The notes under the pieces are model-generated. The model saw nothing but the letters and a program-made list of their open reading frames with translations, was not told where the DNA came from and ran no database searches. The translations under genes and the position numbers were made by a program. 18,078 bases of DNA, taken from contig DATGRE010000327.1 of assembly GCA_035303885.1 (NCBI GenBank), forward strand, positions 1-18,078, in the 5' to 3' direction. Shown here piece after piece: positions 7,132-17,189 of this stretch (position 1 is the stretch's first letter; every line of letters starts with the position of its first letter). This DNA comes from Zeimonas sp035303885. Lineage in GTDB: Bacteria > Pseudomonadota > Gammaproteobacteria > Burkholderiales > Burkholderiaceae_E.

Positions 7132-7373
7132 GCGCCGCACCGTACAACGGCCCGAACAGGCCCCGGGAAAGGGCTGCACAAGCGCGGGAGCGATTGTGAA
7201 CAACTCGCCCCTTTTCCGGGCAACGCGAACTTGTTCGAGTGCATCCACAGTGGCCGGAACGCGCTTTCCACATGCCGGCGTCGCCCGCAAAGCGAGCACC
7301 GGCGCGGCTACGGCACGGTTGTCCCCAGAGTTGTTGCCACTACATTCAATAACAGCAACAGGAAATTGAACGA
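7132..7373. other. dnaA-dnaN spacer, candidate oriC element
   Basis: This non-coding spacer contains one DnaA-box-like site with a single mismatch to TTATNCACA (TTGTTCACA, complement of 7195-7203). Three more have two mismatches: GCATCCACA 7241-7249, CTTTCCACA 7264-7272 and TTGTCCCCA 7321-7329. A relatively AT-rich stretch, 7330-7373, leads into dnaN and also holds its AGGAA ribosome binding site. Position next to dnaA supports an origin role, but no perfect box is present, so this is tentative. Confidence 0.42.
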
Positions 7374-8483
7374 ATGCAGTTCATCCAGGCAAACCGCGAT
7401 GCGATCCTGAAGCCGCTGCAGACCGTGGCCGGAATCGTCGAACGTCGCCATACGCTGCCGATCTTGGCGAACGTGCTGCTGCGCAAGACCGGACCCGACG
7501 TCTCTTTCCTCGCCACCGACGTCGAGATCCAGGTCGAGACGCGTGCGCAGCTGGGCGTGGGTCCGCAGGACGGCGGAACCACCGTGTCGGCGCGCAAGCT
7601 GATCGACATCCTGCGCTCGCTGCCCGACGGCGCCGACGTCTCGATCAAGGTCGAGAACAAGCGCGCCACGATCCAGGCAGGCCGCAGCCGCTTTGCGCTG
7701 CAGACGCTCGAGGCCGCCGAGTTTCCGACCGTGGCGGTCGCCGACCGTTTCGTCGCGTCCTTCGCGCTGCCGCAGCGCCAGCTCAAGCACCTGATCCGCA
7801 TGGTGCATTTCGCGATGGCGCAGCAGGACATCCGCTACTACCTGAACGGTCTGCTGCTCGTCACCGACGGCTCGATGGTGAAGGTGGTCGCCACCGACGG
7901 TCACCGGCTGTCGTATTGCGAGGCCGAGATCGAGGGCGCGGAGCTCGCGCGCACCGAGGTGATCGTTCCGCGCAAGACGGTCCTCGAGCTGCAGCGGTTG
8001 CTCGCCGACAGCGACGACCCGGTGACGATCGACGTCGCGGCCAACCAGGTGCGCTTTCGCTTCGGCGAGGTCGAGATGGTCTCGAAGATCGTCGAAGGGA
8101 AGTTCCCCGACTACCAGCGCGTGATTCCGCAGGGCTACACGAAGCGCGCGGTGCTCTCGCGCGAGGCCTTCGCCGCGGCGCTCGCGCGCGCGTCGATCCT
8201 TACGTCGGACAAGTTCAAGGGCGTGCGGCTGAGCCTGTCGCCCGGGATGATGCAGATCCAGACGAGCAATGCCGAGCAGGAAGAGGCCGTCGAGGAGCTC
8301 GAGATCGAGTACGAGGGCGAGCGGCTCGAGATCGGCTTCAACGTCGGCTACCTGCTCGACGTGCTCGCCAATCTCGACGCCGCCTCCGTGCAGATGGAGT
8401 TCGGCGATTCGGGCACGAGCGCACTGCTCACGGTGCCCGGCGACGAGCGCTTCCGCTACGTCGTGATGCCGATGCGCATCTGA
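7374..8483 (+). CDS. dnaN: DNA polymerase III sliding clamp (beta subunit)
   Basis: The beta clamp is a dimeric ring that tethers DNA polymerase III and other DNA enzymes to the template. The protein has 369 residues, the usual size for three clamp domains. Recognisable segments are MQFIQANRDAILKPLQTVAG, the ERRHTLPILANVLL region, and VVATDGHRLSYCE near residue 170. The family C-terminus DERFRYVVMPMRI ends in the M-x-M/L-R-I pattern that forms part of the peptide-binding pocket. An AGGAA ribosome binding site lies about 10 bp before the ATG. gyrB follows after 14 bp, so the two are probably co-transcribed. Confidence 0.98.
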   Translation: MQFIQANRDAILKPLQTVAGIVERRHTLPILANVLLRKTGPDVSFLATDVEIQVETRAQLGVGPQDGGTTVSARKLIDILRSLPDGADVSIKVENKRATIQAGRSRFALQTLEAAEFPTVAVADRFVASFALPQRQLKHLIRMVHFAMAQQDIRYYLNGLLLVTDGSMVKVVATDGHRLSYCEAEIEGAELARTEVIVPRKTVLELQRLLADSDDPVTIDVAANQVRFRFGEVEMVSKIVEGKFPDYQRVIPQGYTKRAVLSREAFAAALARASILTSDKFKGVRLSLSPGMMQIQTSNAEQEEAVEELEIEYEGERLEIGFNVGYLLDVLANLDAASVQMEFGDSGTSALLTVPGDERFRYVVMPMRI

Positions 8484-8497
8484 TTTCGAAGGTGATC

Positions 8498-10996
<2,499 letters not shown>

Positions 10997-11017
10997 CCGA
11001 AGCCGTCGGGCGGCGCA

Positions 11018-11776
11018 TCAGGCGGGAGAGGCGCGCAGCACCCGGGGAAGCGTGATCGTGAACGTGGTCCCGCGGCCCGCGCCGGCGCTGCGGGCCGACA
11101 CCCGTCCGCCATGCGCACGGACGATCTGCCGAACGACCCACAATCCGAGCCCCAGCCCGCCGTTGCGGAACCGCCTTGCGCGCTCGCCCTGCGCGAACAG
11201 CTCGAACATCGCGACGCACTCGTCGGGTTCCATGCCGATGCCCTCGTCCGAGACCGACAGCAGGGCGCCGTCGCACGGCAGGCGCATGTCGAGACGGATC
11301 GTCGTGCCTTCTTCGCTGAATTTCGACGCGTTCTCGAGCAGGTTGACGACCACCTGCGAGAGCCGCTCCGGATCGGCGTACAGCTCGAAGCGCTCCTGCG
11401 GCAGCCGTACCTGCAAGCGTTGGCGACGGCCGTCGATCGCGGGTCGGCACGCGTCGACCGCACGCTCGACGAATGCGGTCGTCACGATCGACCGGCGCTC
11501 GATCGAAAGGGATCCGGTCGCCACCCGCGTCGTGTCGGTCAGATCGGAGACCACGCGCGAAAGAAGCTCGACCTGGCGCTCGATCATCCTTTGAAGGCGG
11601 GCGAGCTTCTTCGGGTCGTCTGCCGAGCGGGACATCTGCGCGGCGGCGATGCCGATCGGCTGCAATGGGCGGCGCAATTCGTGGGCGACGACGGCGAGGC
11701 GCTGCCACGGGATCGCGCCGGGGAAGCTGCCGCTCTCGAAAGCGCGGCGCCGGAGGCGGGTCGTGGCGCCGCTCAT
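11018..11776 (-). CDS. Soluble histidine kinase without a visible sensor domain
   Basis: The 252-residue protein consists almost only of a transmitter module. HisKA has the H-box VVAHELRRPLQPIG with the predicted phospho-acceptor His32. HATPase_c has N-box NLLENASKFS, G1 DEGIGMEPDE, F-box FELFAQG and G2 GLGLGLWVVRQIVRAHGG. No membrane segment, PAS, GAF or receiver domain precedes the H-box (only about 30 residues), so the input must come from a partner. The ATG overlaps the stop of the upstream GGDEF gene by four bases (ATGA), so the two are translationally coupled and probably act together. It is convergent with gyrB. The partner regulator is not identified by sequence; candidates are the receivers in the same cluster. 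Confidence 0.9.
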   Translation of the reverse strand: MSGATTRLRRRAFESGSFPGAIPWQRLAVVAHELRRPLQPIGIAAAQMSRSADDPKKLARLQRMIERQVELLSRVVSDLTDTTRVATGSLSIERRSIVTTAFVERAVDACRPAIDGRRQRLQVRLPQERFELYADPERLSQVVVNLLENASKFSEEGTTIRLDMRLPCDGALLSVSDEGIGMEPDECVAMFELFAQGERARRFRNGGLGLGLWVVRQIVRAHGGRVSARSAGAGRGTTFTITLPRVLRASPA

Positions 11777-12576
11777 CGACGCACGCGTCCTTCGGCGCTC
11801 GTCCGGAAGGACGTGCAGCCTTCCCGGGTGTCTTTCGTCGCGTCGCCATCGCGCTCGGGCGAGACGAACGCGTAGCCGAGATGGGCACGCTTCGCGCGAT
11901 ACATCGCGGCGTCGGCGCGTTCGAGCAATCCCTGGGCCGTCGTTGCGTCGGTCGGCGCCAGGGCGATTCCGATGCTCGCGCGCACCGACAGCCGCAGCGC
12001 ACCGAGCTGGTACGGCTCCGAGAGCGCGTCGAACAGCTTGCAGGCGATGTGCGAGATGCGCTCGCGCGTGGCTTCCCCGTGCACGAGGCAGACGAATTCG
12101 TCGCCGCCGAAGCGGCCCACCGCGTCGCTCGCGCGTACGCAGCTCGACAGGCGGTCCGCGACGATCCGCAGCAGCTCGTCGCCCACGTGATGTCCATGAC
12201 GGTCGTTGACCGCCTTGAACTCGTCCAGGTCGATGTAGAGCACGGCGAGGCTCTTCGGCCGCCCAGGGCGAGCGGCGAGCGCCGATTGCAGCCGCTGCAG
12301 GAACGCGCGTCGGTTCTCGAGCGGCGTCAGCACGTCGATCGCGGCCAGTGTCCGGGCGCGTGCCTCCTGCGCGCGGCTCTCGCGTAGTTGCGCCTGCACG
12401 GCGGCCAGCTCGCGTCGCAGCGCGTGCAGCGCGCCCCCCGAGCCTGTCTTCGCGCCTCGATCCGAAACGGACGACGGCGCGCGGTGTGGCGGGCGCGAGG
12501 GTCGGGGCGACGCGCAACGCGCTGCGGGGGCAGCGGGAAGGGGCAACGGGGCGCCGCGAACCGAACCAGGAACCAC
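11773..12576 (-). CDS. GGDEF diguanylate cyclase with intact active site and I-site
   Basis: This probably makes cyclic di-GMP from two GTP. The 267-residue protein has a Pro/Ala/Arg-rich, poorly conserved N-terminus (1-45), a likely coiled coil (about 49-78, ALHALRRELAAVQAQL...) and a GGDEF domain (about 79-232). The domain starts at DVLTPLENRR (a variant of D-x-LT-GL-x-NRR, with Pro for Gly). Metal ligand D116 lies in YIDLDEFK, and the active loop GRFGGDEF has GGDEF at 157-161. RASD at 148-151, five residues before it, is the product-inhibition I-site. There is no membrane segment. The start is GTG at 12576, with a weak ribosome binding site; a shorter protein is possible. A dyad and -10-like element lie upstream, and the stop overlaps the kinase gene. 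Confidence 0.9.
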   Translation of the reverse strand: MVPGSVRGAPLPLPAAPAARCASPRPSRPPHRAPSSVSDRGAKTGSGGALHALRRELAAVQAQLRESRAQEARARTLAAIDVLTPLENRRAFLQRLQSALAARPGRPKSLAVLYIDLDEFKAVNDRHGHHVGDELLRIVADRLSSCVRASDAVGRFGGDEFVCLVHGEATRERISHIACKLFDALSEPYQLGALRLSVRASIGIALAPTDATTAQGLLERADAAMYRAKRAHLGYAFVSPERDGDATKDTREGCTSFRTSAEGRVRR

Positions 12577-12625
12577 CGAACCGCATTTCGTGCACCTCTT
12601 CGCTCGTCGGGAAAACCGCTCCCGA

Positions 12626-12670
12626 ACTCTAGGTGCAGGAAGCGAGACGGTCTGTAGGGAGCTCTCGACG
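12626..12670 (-). promoter_or_regulatory. Predicted regulated promoter of the GGDEF-kinase pair (shared operator, copy A)
   Basis: The 139-bp gap between the LuxR-type regulator and the GGDEF gene holds an imperfect 18-bp dyad, TGTAGGGA-GC-TCTCGACG (12653-12670). Centred 33 bp away is ACTCTA (12626-12631; TAGAGT on the coding strand, a plausible -10). The same two blocks with identical spacing occur upstream of the other GGDEF gene (17190-17234). If TAGAGT is the -10, the dyad centre is near -42, where NarL/FixJ-type activators often bind. Function is inferred, not shown. Confidence 0.55.
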
Positions 12671-12715
12671 GATCGCGTGCGGCGGATCCGATTCGCCGTA
12701 CGCGGCCGGGACGCC

Positions 12716-13348
12716 TCAGGCTTCGATCAGCCCGTGGCGGATCGCCAGCCGCACGAGCGCCGGAACGTCGCGCACGCCCAGCTTGCCCATCAGGCGGCTG
12801 CGGTAGGTGTCGACGGTCTTCGGCGACAGGTGCAGCGCGCGACCGATCGCCGCGCTGCTGTGGCCCCGCACGACCATCGCGACGATCTGCCGCTCGCGCG
12901 GCGACAGCATCGCGAAGCCGTCGTCGCCGTCTTCGGCGGTCAGTGCCTGCACGGCCAGATCGGCGACGTCCGGGGCCAGGTGGCGCCGGCCCTGCAGCGC
13001 CGCGTCGATCGCGCGCAGCAGCTCCGTCGTCGGCGATCCTTTCAGCACGTAGGAGAGCGCGCCCATGCGAAGCGCCTCGCCGACGGACTGCGGTTGCGCC
13101 GACATCGTCAGCACGATGCAGTGCACGGGCAGGGCGCGGCGCCGCACCTCGGCGAGCAGCTCGAGTCCGGAACGGTCTCCGAGGTTCAGGTCGAGCAGCA
13201 GCAGGTCCGGGGCTTCGCGAACGAGATCGGCCAGCGCCTGCACCGGGTCGGCCGATTCGCCGACGACGCAGTGCCCGGCGGCCTCGAGCACGGCGCGCAG
13301 CCCTTCGCGGACCATCACGTGATCGTCGACGAGGTACAGCCGGCTCAT
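12716..13348 (-). CDS. LuxR/NarL-family response regulator
   Basis: This two-domain transcription factor has 210 residues. The receiver at 1-120 starts MSRLYLVDDHVMVREGLR and carries the acidic pocket D8/D9, phospho-acceptor D53 (LLLLDLNLGDRSG), T81 and K103. The LuxR-type helix-turn-helix at about 146-205 has LSPRERQIVAMVVRGHSSAAIGRALHLSPKTVDTYRSRL. The ATG overlaps the stop of the REC-HisKA_3 kinase gene by four bases (ATGA), which makes that kinase the obvious phosphodonor, since HisKA_3 kinases pair with NarL-type regulators. The stop is followed by the intergenic region with operator copy A, so it could regulate the GGDEF gene just downstream. Confidence 0.95.
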   Translation of the reverse strand: MSRLYLVDDHVMVREGLRAVLEAAGHCVVGESADPVQALADLVREAPDLLLLDLNLGDRSGLELLAEVRRRALPVHCIVLTMSAQPQSVGEALRMGALSYVLKGSPTTELLRAIDAALQGRRHLAPDVADLAVQALTAEDGDDGFAMLSPRERQIVAMVVRGHSSAAIGRALHLSPKTVDTYRSRLMGKLGVRDVPALVRLAIRHGLIEA

Positions 13349-14439
13349 CGGGCGGCACTCCATTCGAGCCGGACCGTGGTGCCGTCGCCGGGCGTGGATT
13401 CGAGTGCGAACCGTGCGTCGATCGCCAGGGCGCGCTCTCGCATGCCGACGATGCCGAGATGGCCGGGGCGGGAGGTGAAGGCGATGCCGCTGCCGTCGTC
13501 GCGTACGCGCAGGCGCAGCGTGCGGGCGTCGCCCTCGAGCGAAACGTGCACGCGACGCGGACGGGCGTGCCGCAGTGCATTGGCGATCGCTTCGCGCGCG
13601 ATCATGAACGCCGCGTATTCGACGTCGGCCGGCCAGCGGGTCTGCGAGACCGCTTTCGAGTCGAGTTGCAGCTCGACGTCGTCGCGCGCGAGCGGATGGC
13701 TGCGCAGCTCGTTCTCGAGCGCGACCGCGAGCCCGTGCTCGTCGAGCAGCGCCGGACGCAGCGTCACGAGCACGTGCCGCACTTCGCGCACCGCCTGGTC
13801 GATCAACGCGCTGACGCGTGCCGCCTGCCGTTGCGCCTGGGGTGGGGCGGTCGCCGTGCACATCGCCGTCACCGCATCGAAGCCGAGGCGGATCGCGGCC
13901 AGCGTCTGGCCGAGCCGGTCGTGCAGCATCTGCGCGAGGTTCCGGGTGGTCGTCTTCTCGGTGGCCATCAGCCGCTGCGCGAGGTCGGAGAGGTCCTTGC
14001 GATAGCGCGCAAGCGCCTGCTCGTCGCGCCAGCGTGCCAGCTGGAGCTCGCGGTCGGCGAGCGCGCGCTGCACGATCGTCGGCATCAGTGCCTGGTAGCG
14101 GCCCTCGACGTCCTTGACGACGTAGTTGCTGGCTCCGCTGCGCATCGCCTCGACGGCGACCGACACGTCGTCGGCGCCGGTGAGCATCACCACCGGGATG
14201 CGCTGATCGACGTCGCGATGATTCAGCCGGACGAGCAGCTCGAGCCCGTCCATGTCGGGCAGCCGGTAGTCGAGCAGCGCGCAATCGAAGGCCTGCTCCC
14301 GGACCTGCCTTTCGGCTTCTTCGGCGGTTTGCGCCTCGGTGAAGGCCGGCGACGGCTCGAGCGTGCGCAGCGCCCGACGGCAGATGCGGCGGTCGACCTC
14401 GTCGTCGTCGACGATCAGGATGCGAAGCGGGCGCGCCAT
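13345..14439 (-). CDS. REC-HisKA_3 soluble histidine kinase (NarX-like transmitter)
   Basis: The 364-residue protein has a receiver domain first and a kinase after it, the reverse of most hybrid kinases. The receiver (about 5-120) has ILIVDDDEVD, phospho-acceptor D57 in LLDYRLPDMDG, T87 and K109. A helical linker (about 125-165) leads to the HisKA_3 H-box MLHDRLGQTLAAIRL with His173. The HATPase_c domain follows: N-box AREAIANALRHA near 281-292, DDGSGI 314-319 and GHLGIVGMRERA 326-337. There is no membrane segment or signal peptide. The architecture suggests that phosphorylation of the N-terminal receiver by another kinase switches this transmitter. It overlaps the LuxR-type regulator by ATGA (its likely target) and lies 25 bp after the CheY-like gene. 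Confidence 0.94.
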   Translation of the reverse strand: MARPLRILIVDDDEVDRRICRRALRTLEPSPAFTEAQTAEEAERQVREQAFDCALLDYRLPDMDGLELLVRLNHRDVDQRIPVVMLTGADDVSVAVEAMRSGASNYVVKDVEGRYQALMPTIVQRALADRELQLARWRDEQALARYRKDLSDLAQRLMATEKTTTRNLAQMLHDRLGQTLAAIRLGFDAVTAMCTATAPPQAQRQAARVSALIDQAVREVRHVLVTLRPALLDEHGLAVALENELRSHPLARDDVELQLDSKAVSQTRWPADVEYAAFMIAREAIANALRHARPRRVHVSLEGDARTLRLRVRDDGSGIAFTSRPGHLGIVGMRERALAIDARFALESTPGDGTTVRLEWSAAR

Positions 14440-14464
14440 GCCGCCGAGCAGAGCCTCCCGTGCG

Positions 14465-14890
14465 TCAGCTCATCGGCGCCACTTCGCTGAGCGTCCAGTA
14501 CGCGTCGATCGTACGCATCGCCTCGACGAACTTCCGATAGTCGACGGGCTTGGTCATGTAGCCGGCAACGCTCAGATCGAAGCTGGCGATCTTGTCCTGC
14601 TCTTCTTCGGAGGTGGTGAGTACGACGACCGGAATGCGTCGCCACGTGGCGTGCCGCTTGACGACCTGCAGGAACTCGATGCCGTTCATCACCGGCATGT
14701 TCAGGTCGAGCAGGATCAGGCAGGGCAGCTCGTGTGCGGTGGCGGTATCGAGGAACTCGACGGCGGCTTCGCCGTTAGCGCGCTGGACCAGCGGATTGGT
14801 GACCTTCAACTCGCGGAACGCCCGGCGAACGGTCATCGCGTCCACTTCGTCGTCCTCGACGAGAAGGATCCTGCTGTTGGTCAGGTGCAT
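14465..14890 (-). CDS. Single-domain CheY/Rcp1-like response regulator
   Basis: This 141-residue stand-alone receiver has no output domain. The acidic pocket is E12/D13/D14 in ILLVEDDEVDAMTVRRAF. The phospho-acceptor is D62 in LILLDLNMPVMNG, with T92 (VVLTTSEEEQD) and K114 (GYMTKPVDY). Residue pattern and length resemble the Rcp1-type receivers that accompany bacteriophytochrome and CHASE3 kinases. The ATG at 14890 has a strong GAGGAG ribosome binding site six bases upstream. It starts inside the 3' end of the CHASE3 kinase frame, which runs on for 116 bp in another frame. Its likely roles are phosphate acceptor from that kinase, or shuttle to the REC-HisKA_3 kinase downstream (inference). 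Confidence 0.95.
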   Translation of the reverse strand: MHLTNSRILLVEDDEVDAMTVRRAFRELKVTNPLVQRANGEAAVEFLDTATAHELPCLILLDLNMPVMNGIEFLQVVKRHATWRRIPVVVLTTSEEEQDKIASFDLSVAGYMTKPVDYRKFVEAMRTIDAYWTLSEVAPMS

Positions 14891-16280
14891 CGGACTCCTC
14901 GTAGCCGCCTCCGACGGCCGACGATGGCAACGTGAAGTGAAAGATGCTTCCTTTCTGCATTTTAGACTCGACCCAGATCCGTCCGCCGTAGGTTTCGACG
15001 ATCTTCTTGACCAAGGACAAACCGATCCCGGTGCTTTCGGTGCGGTCGCGCGGCGCGAGCGACTGGAACATCAGGAAGATCCGGTCCCAGTGGCGCGGCT
15101 CGATGCCCGGCCCGTCGTCCCGGACCCGGAAATGCCAGTCGCCGCCGCGGCGCTCGCAGTCGACCTGCACGTGGCCTTCCGGCTTGTCCAGGTACTGGAT
15201 CGCATTGCCGATCAGGTTCTGGAACACCTGCTGCGCGCGCGTGCGCTCGATGTTCAACGTCGGCAGCCGGCCGACCCGCACCGACACGTTCGGCGGCGGA
15301 GAGAGGAGGTCGACGATCTCCGCGACCAGCTCGTTCAGGTCGACCGCGCTCGGCGCCTCGTGCACCCGTCCCACGCGCGAGTACTGCAGGATGCCGTCGA
15401 TCAGCCGATCCATCCGTTTCACCCGGCCGAGCAGCAGCGCCATCTGCTCGCGCCCCTCGTCGTCGAGGCGCTCGGCGTAGTCGTCCGAGATCCACTGCGC
15501 AAGCGAGCCGATGGCGCGCAGCGGCGCCTTCAGGTCGTGCGACGCGACGTATGCGAAGTTGGCGAGCTCCTCGTTCGCCGCCTGCAGCTCGCGCAGCAGC
15601 GTCGCCTGCTTCGCCTCGCTCTCGGCCAGCTCGGCATGCGCCTTCTGCCGCGCGTCGATCTGGCGGCGGATCAGGTACTGCAGCACGAGCAGCAGGGCGA
15701 CGACGCCGGCGAGCGCGACGAAGAAGATCGAGAAGACACGGTCGCCGTAGCTGCGTGCGGCCTCCGCATTGGCGCGCAGCTGCGCGTACTGTTCGTCGGC
15801 GATCGCGTTGACCTCGTGCGCGAGCTCCGCCATCTCTTCGCGGCCAAGGCCGCCGGCGATGAGCGCCCGGGAGTCGTCGTCGGACTGCTCGCGCGCGGCG
15901 AGCACTTCGTCGAGCATCCCGAACCGGGTCTCGACGAGCGGACCGAGCCGTTCGATGCGCGCGAGCAACTGCGGGTTGTCCGCCGCGAGCTCGCGCAGCT
16001 CGGCCAGCGTGCGGCGTGTCGCCGCGATCGCTTCGTCGCGCTGCTCCAGATGCGACCGCTCGTCGGTGTACAGGTAGCTGCGCTGTGCGGCCTCCGCCTC
16101 GTAGAGGAAGGCGAGCACGCGCTTGAGCGGCGCGACGAGCTCGGCGTTGTGCACCGCCTGGCGCCCGGTCTCGACGAAGCGGCCGGTGATCTGGTACGAG
16201 AGCGCGCCGACGACGATCGTCGCCAGCGCGGCGAAGGCGAATCCGAGCAGTACCTGGCGATCGAGCGGCAAAGACCTCAC
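14775..16280 (-). CDS. CHASE3-type membrane sensor histidine kinase
   Basis: The 501-residue inner-membrane sensor starts at GTG 16280, which has GAAGGA six bases upstream. TM1 is about 10-30 (VLLGFAFAALATIVVGAL). The periplasmic helical sensor is about 35-180 and CHASE3-like (LAFLYEAEAAQRSYLYTDER). TM2 is about 183-203. A coiled linker is followed by HisKA with His248 (NFAYVASHDLKAPLRAIGSL). HATPase_c has QNLIGNAIQY near 354-363, DDGPGI 388-393 and TGIGLSLVKKIVETYGG. The catalytic domain is complete by about residue 452. The last 38 residues (464-501, rich in Arg and Gln) are read from the receiver gene in a different frame, giving a 116-bp overlap and a non-family tail. A shorter product or a lost stop codon is possible. 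The next gene is the likely cognate receiver. Confidence 0.93.
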   Translation of the reverse strand: MRSLPLDRQVLLGFAFAALATIVVGALSYQITGRFVETGRQAVHNAELVAPLKRVLAFLYEAEAAQRSYLYTDERSHLEQRDEAIAATRRTLAELRELAADNPQLLARIERLGPLVETRFGMLDEVLAAREQSDDDSRALIAGGLGREEMAELAHEVNAIADEQYAQLRANAEAARSYGDRVFSIFFVALAGVVALLLVLQYLIRRQIDARQKAHAELAESEAKQATLLRELQAANEELANFAYVASHDLKAPLRAIGSLAQWISDDYAERLDDEGREQMALLLGRVKRMDRLIDGILQYSRVGRVHEAPSAVDLNELVAEIVDLLSPPPNVSVRVGRLPTLNIERTRAQQVFQNLIGNAIQYLDKPEGHVQVDCERRGGDWHFRVRDDGPGIEPRHWDRIFLMFQSLAPRDRTESTGIGLSLVKKIVETYGGRIWVESKMQKGSIFHFTLPSSAVGGGYEESDAPDQQQDPSRRGRRSGRDDRSPGVPRVEGHQSAGPAR

Positions 16281-16298
16281 GCAACGTCCTTCAGCGCT

Positions 16299-16323
16299 CC
16301 GGGCTCGTGCGCCCCGAGCCCGG
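16299..16323. terminator. Strong hairpin between the degenerate GGDEF gene and the CHASE3 kinase gene
   Basis: CCGGGCTCG (16299-16307) and CGAGCCCGG (16315-16323) form a perfect 9-bp stem with a 7-base loop. It lies 18 bp after the GGDEF stop and just before the kinase ribosome binding site. There is no T-run, so it is not a classical intrinsic terminator. It may attenuate transcription or protect the upstream message. Confidence 0.35.
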
Positions 16324-16340
16324 CGCAGGCGGCGCCCGCT

Positions 16341-17135
16341 TTACGCCCACGCCGAACTCGCGGCAGCGCCCGTCGTGCGGGCGCGGGCCGCATTGTGCGC
16401 CACTCGGCGCCCGGCGCGGGCCGGTATCGCGAAGGCCGCATCGAGGATCGGGCTGTAGAACGCATATCCCATCCCGTAATGCCTCGCCCTTCGCATCGCG
16501 GCGCAGGCGCGCGTCAGCAGCATCGTCACGCTCGTGCCGTCCTGCGGAAAGTACGTGAAGCCCAGGCTCGGACGCAGCGCGCGATCCGTGCCGGCGACCC
16601 GGCAGGGCGCCGACAGCGATTCGAGGGCCGCGTCGGCGAGCGCGACGGCCTGCTCGAGCCTCATCGCCCCGCTGTGCATCCAGGCGAAGGATTCGGGGCC
16701 GTACTGCCCGAGCACGGCATCGCCGGTGCCCGCGCAGCCCTCGATCGTCGCGCGGACGATCTCGCGAAGATCGTCGGCCGCGAACGCGGCGCGACGCGGA
16801 TCGATCGCTTCCAGCGCATCGAGCTCGATCCATGCGACCAGGCCGTCCGGCTCCTCGAGCCGCCTGCTCTCGCGCCGCCGGCCGGGCGGCCGCAGGGGCG
16901 ACGCGTCCCGGAATCGGTGCGCGACGTCGGCGACGCGGTCGCCCGCGAGCGTCAGCAGTCGCGCGTGCAGGCGATCCTCGAATCCGGCGCCATCGCATAC
17001 GGGCAGCCGCGCGTGCGCGCGCGAGGCGAGAACGTGCCGGCGCGTGATGTCGAGCAGCCGGGCGAGCACCTCGCGATGGCCGAGGTCTCGCCCCGACGAG
17101 CGGGCGCGTGACACGCTGCGTTCGAATGTCGGCAT
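16341..17135 (-). CDS. Degenerate GGDEF-domain protein (GPESF), probably catalytically inactive
   Basis: The 264-residue protein has a GGDEF fold but lost active-site residues. The domain entry reads LPVCDGAGFEDRLHARL where active enzymes have LTGLPNRxxFEDRL. The first metal strand is WIELDALEA (usual pattern x-D-x-D-x-F-K), and the signature loop is GQYGPESF at 143-150 in place of GGDEF. The C-terminal part is still family-like: PSLGFTYFPQDGTSVTMLLTRACAAMRRARHYGMGYAFY. No I-site RxxD is at the expected place. There is no membrane segment; the N-terminus (1-45) is basic. It may be a GTP or c-di-GMP sensor, or a scaffold. The start ATG at 17135 has an excellent AAGGAGG ribosome binding site (17143-17149) and an operator like that of the active cyclase gene. 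The next gene is the CHASE3 kinase. Confidence 0.85.
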   Translation of the reverse strand: MPTFERSVSRARSSGRDLGHREVLARLLDITRRHVLASRAHARLPVCDGAGFEDRLHARLLTLAGDRVADVAHRFRDASPLRPPGRRRESRRLEEPDGLVAWIELDALEAIDPRRAAFAADDLREIVRATIEGCAGTGDAVLGQYGPESFAWMHSGAMRLEQAVALADAALESLSAPCRVAGTDRALRPSLGFTYFPQDGTSVTMLLTRACAAMRRARHYGMGYAFYSPILDAAFAIPARAGRRVAHNAARARTTGAAASSAWA

Positions 17136-17189
17136 CGTCTTTCCTCCTTCTTTGCGTAGCGTCCGATCGCGGCGCGAAGCCCGGGCCGA

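Noticed and set aside
5509..7299. 596-residue open frame antisense to dnaA
   Set aside because: It is a shadow of the dnaA coding frame in GC-rich DNA, with Arg/Leu/Asp-biased composition and no recognisable domain.
7916..8497. N-terminal extension of gyrB back to 7916
   Set aside because: This part lies in another frame of dnaN and is Arg-rich. GyrB begins at the ATG 8498 with a ribosome binding site and the family N-terminus.
10997..11017. Bidirectional terminator between gyrB and the convergent kinase gene
   Set aside because: The 21-bp gap has no stable stem followed by a T-run.
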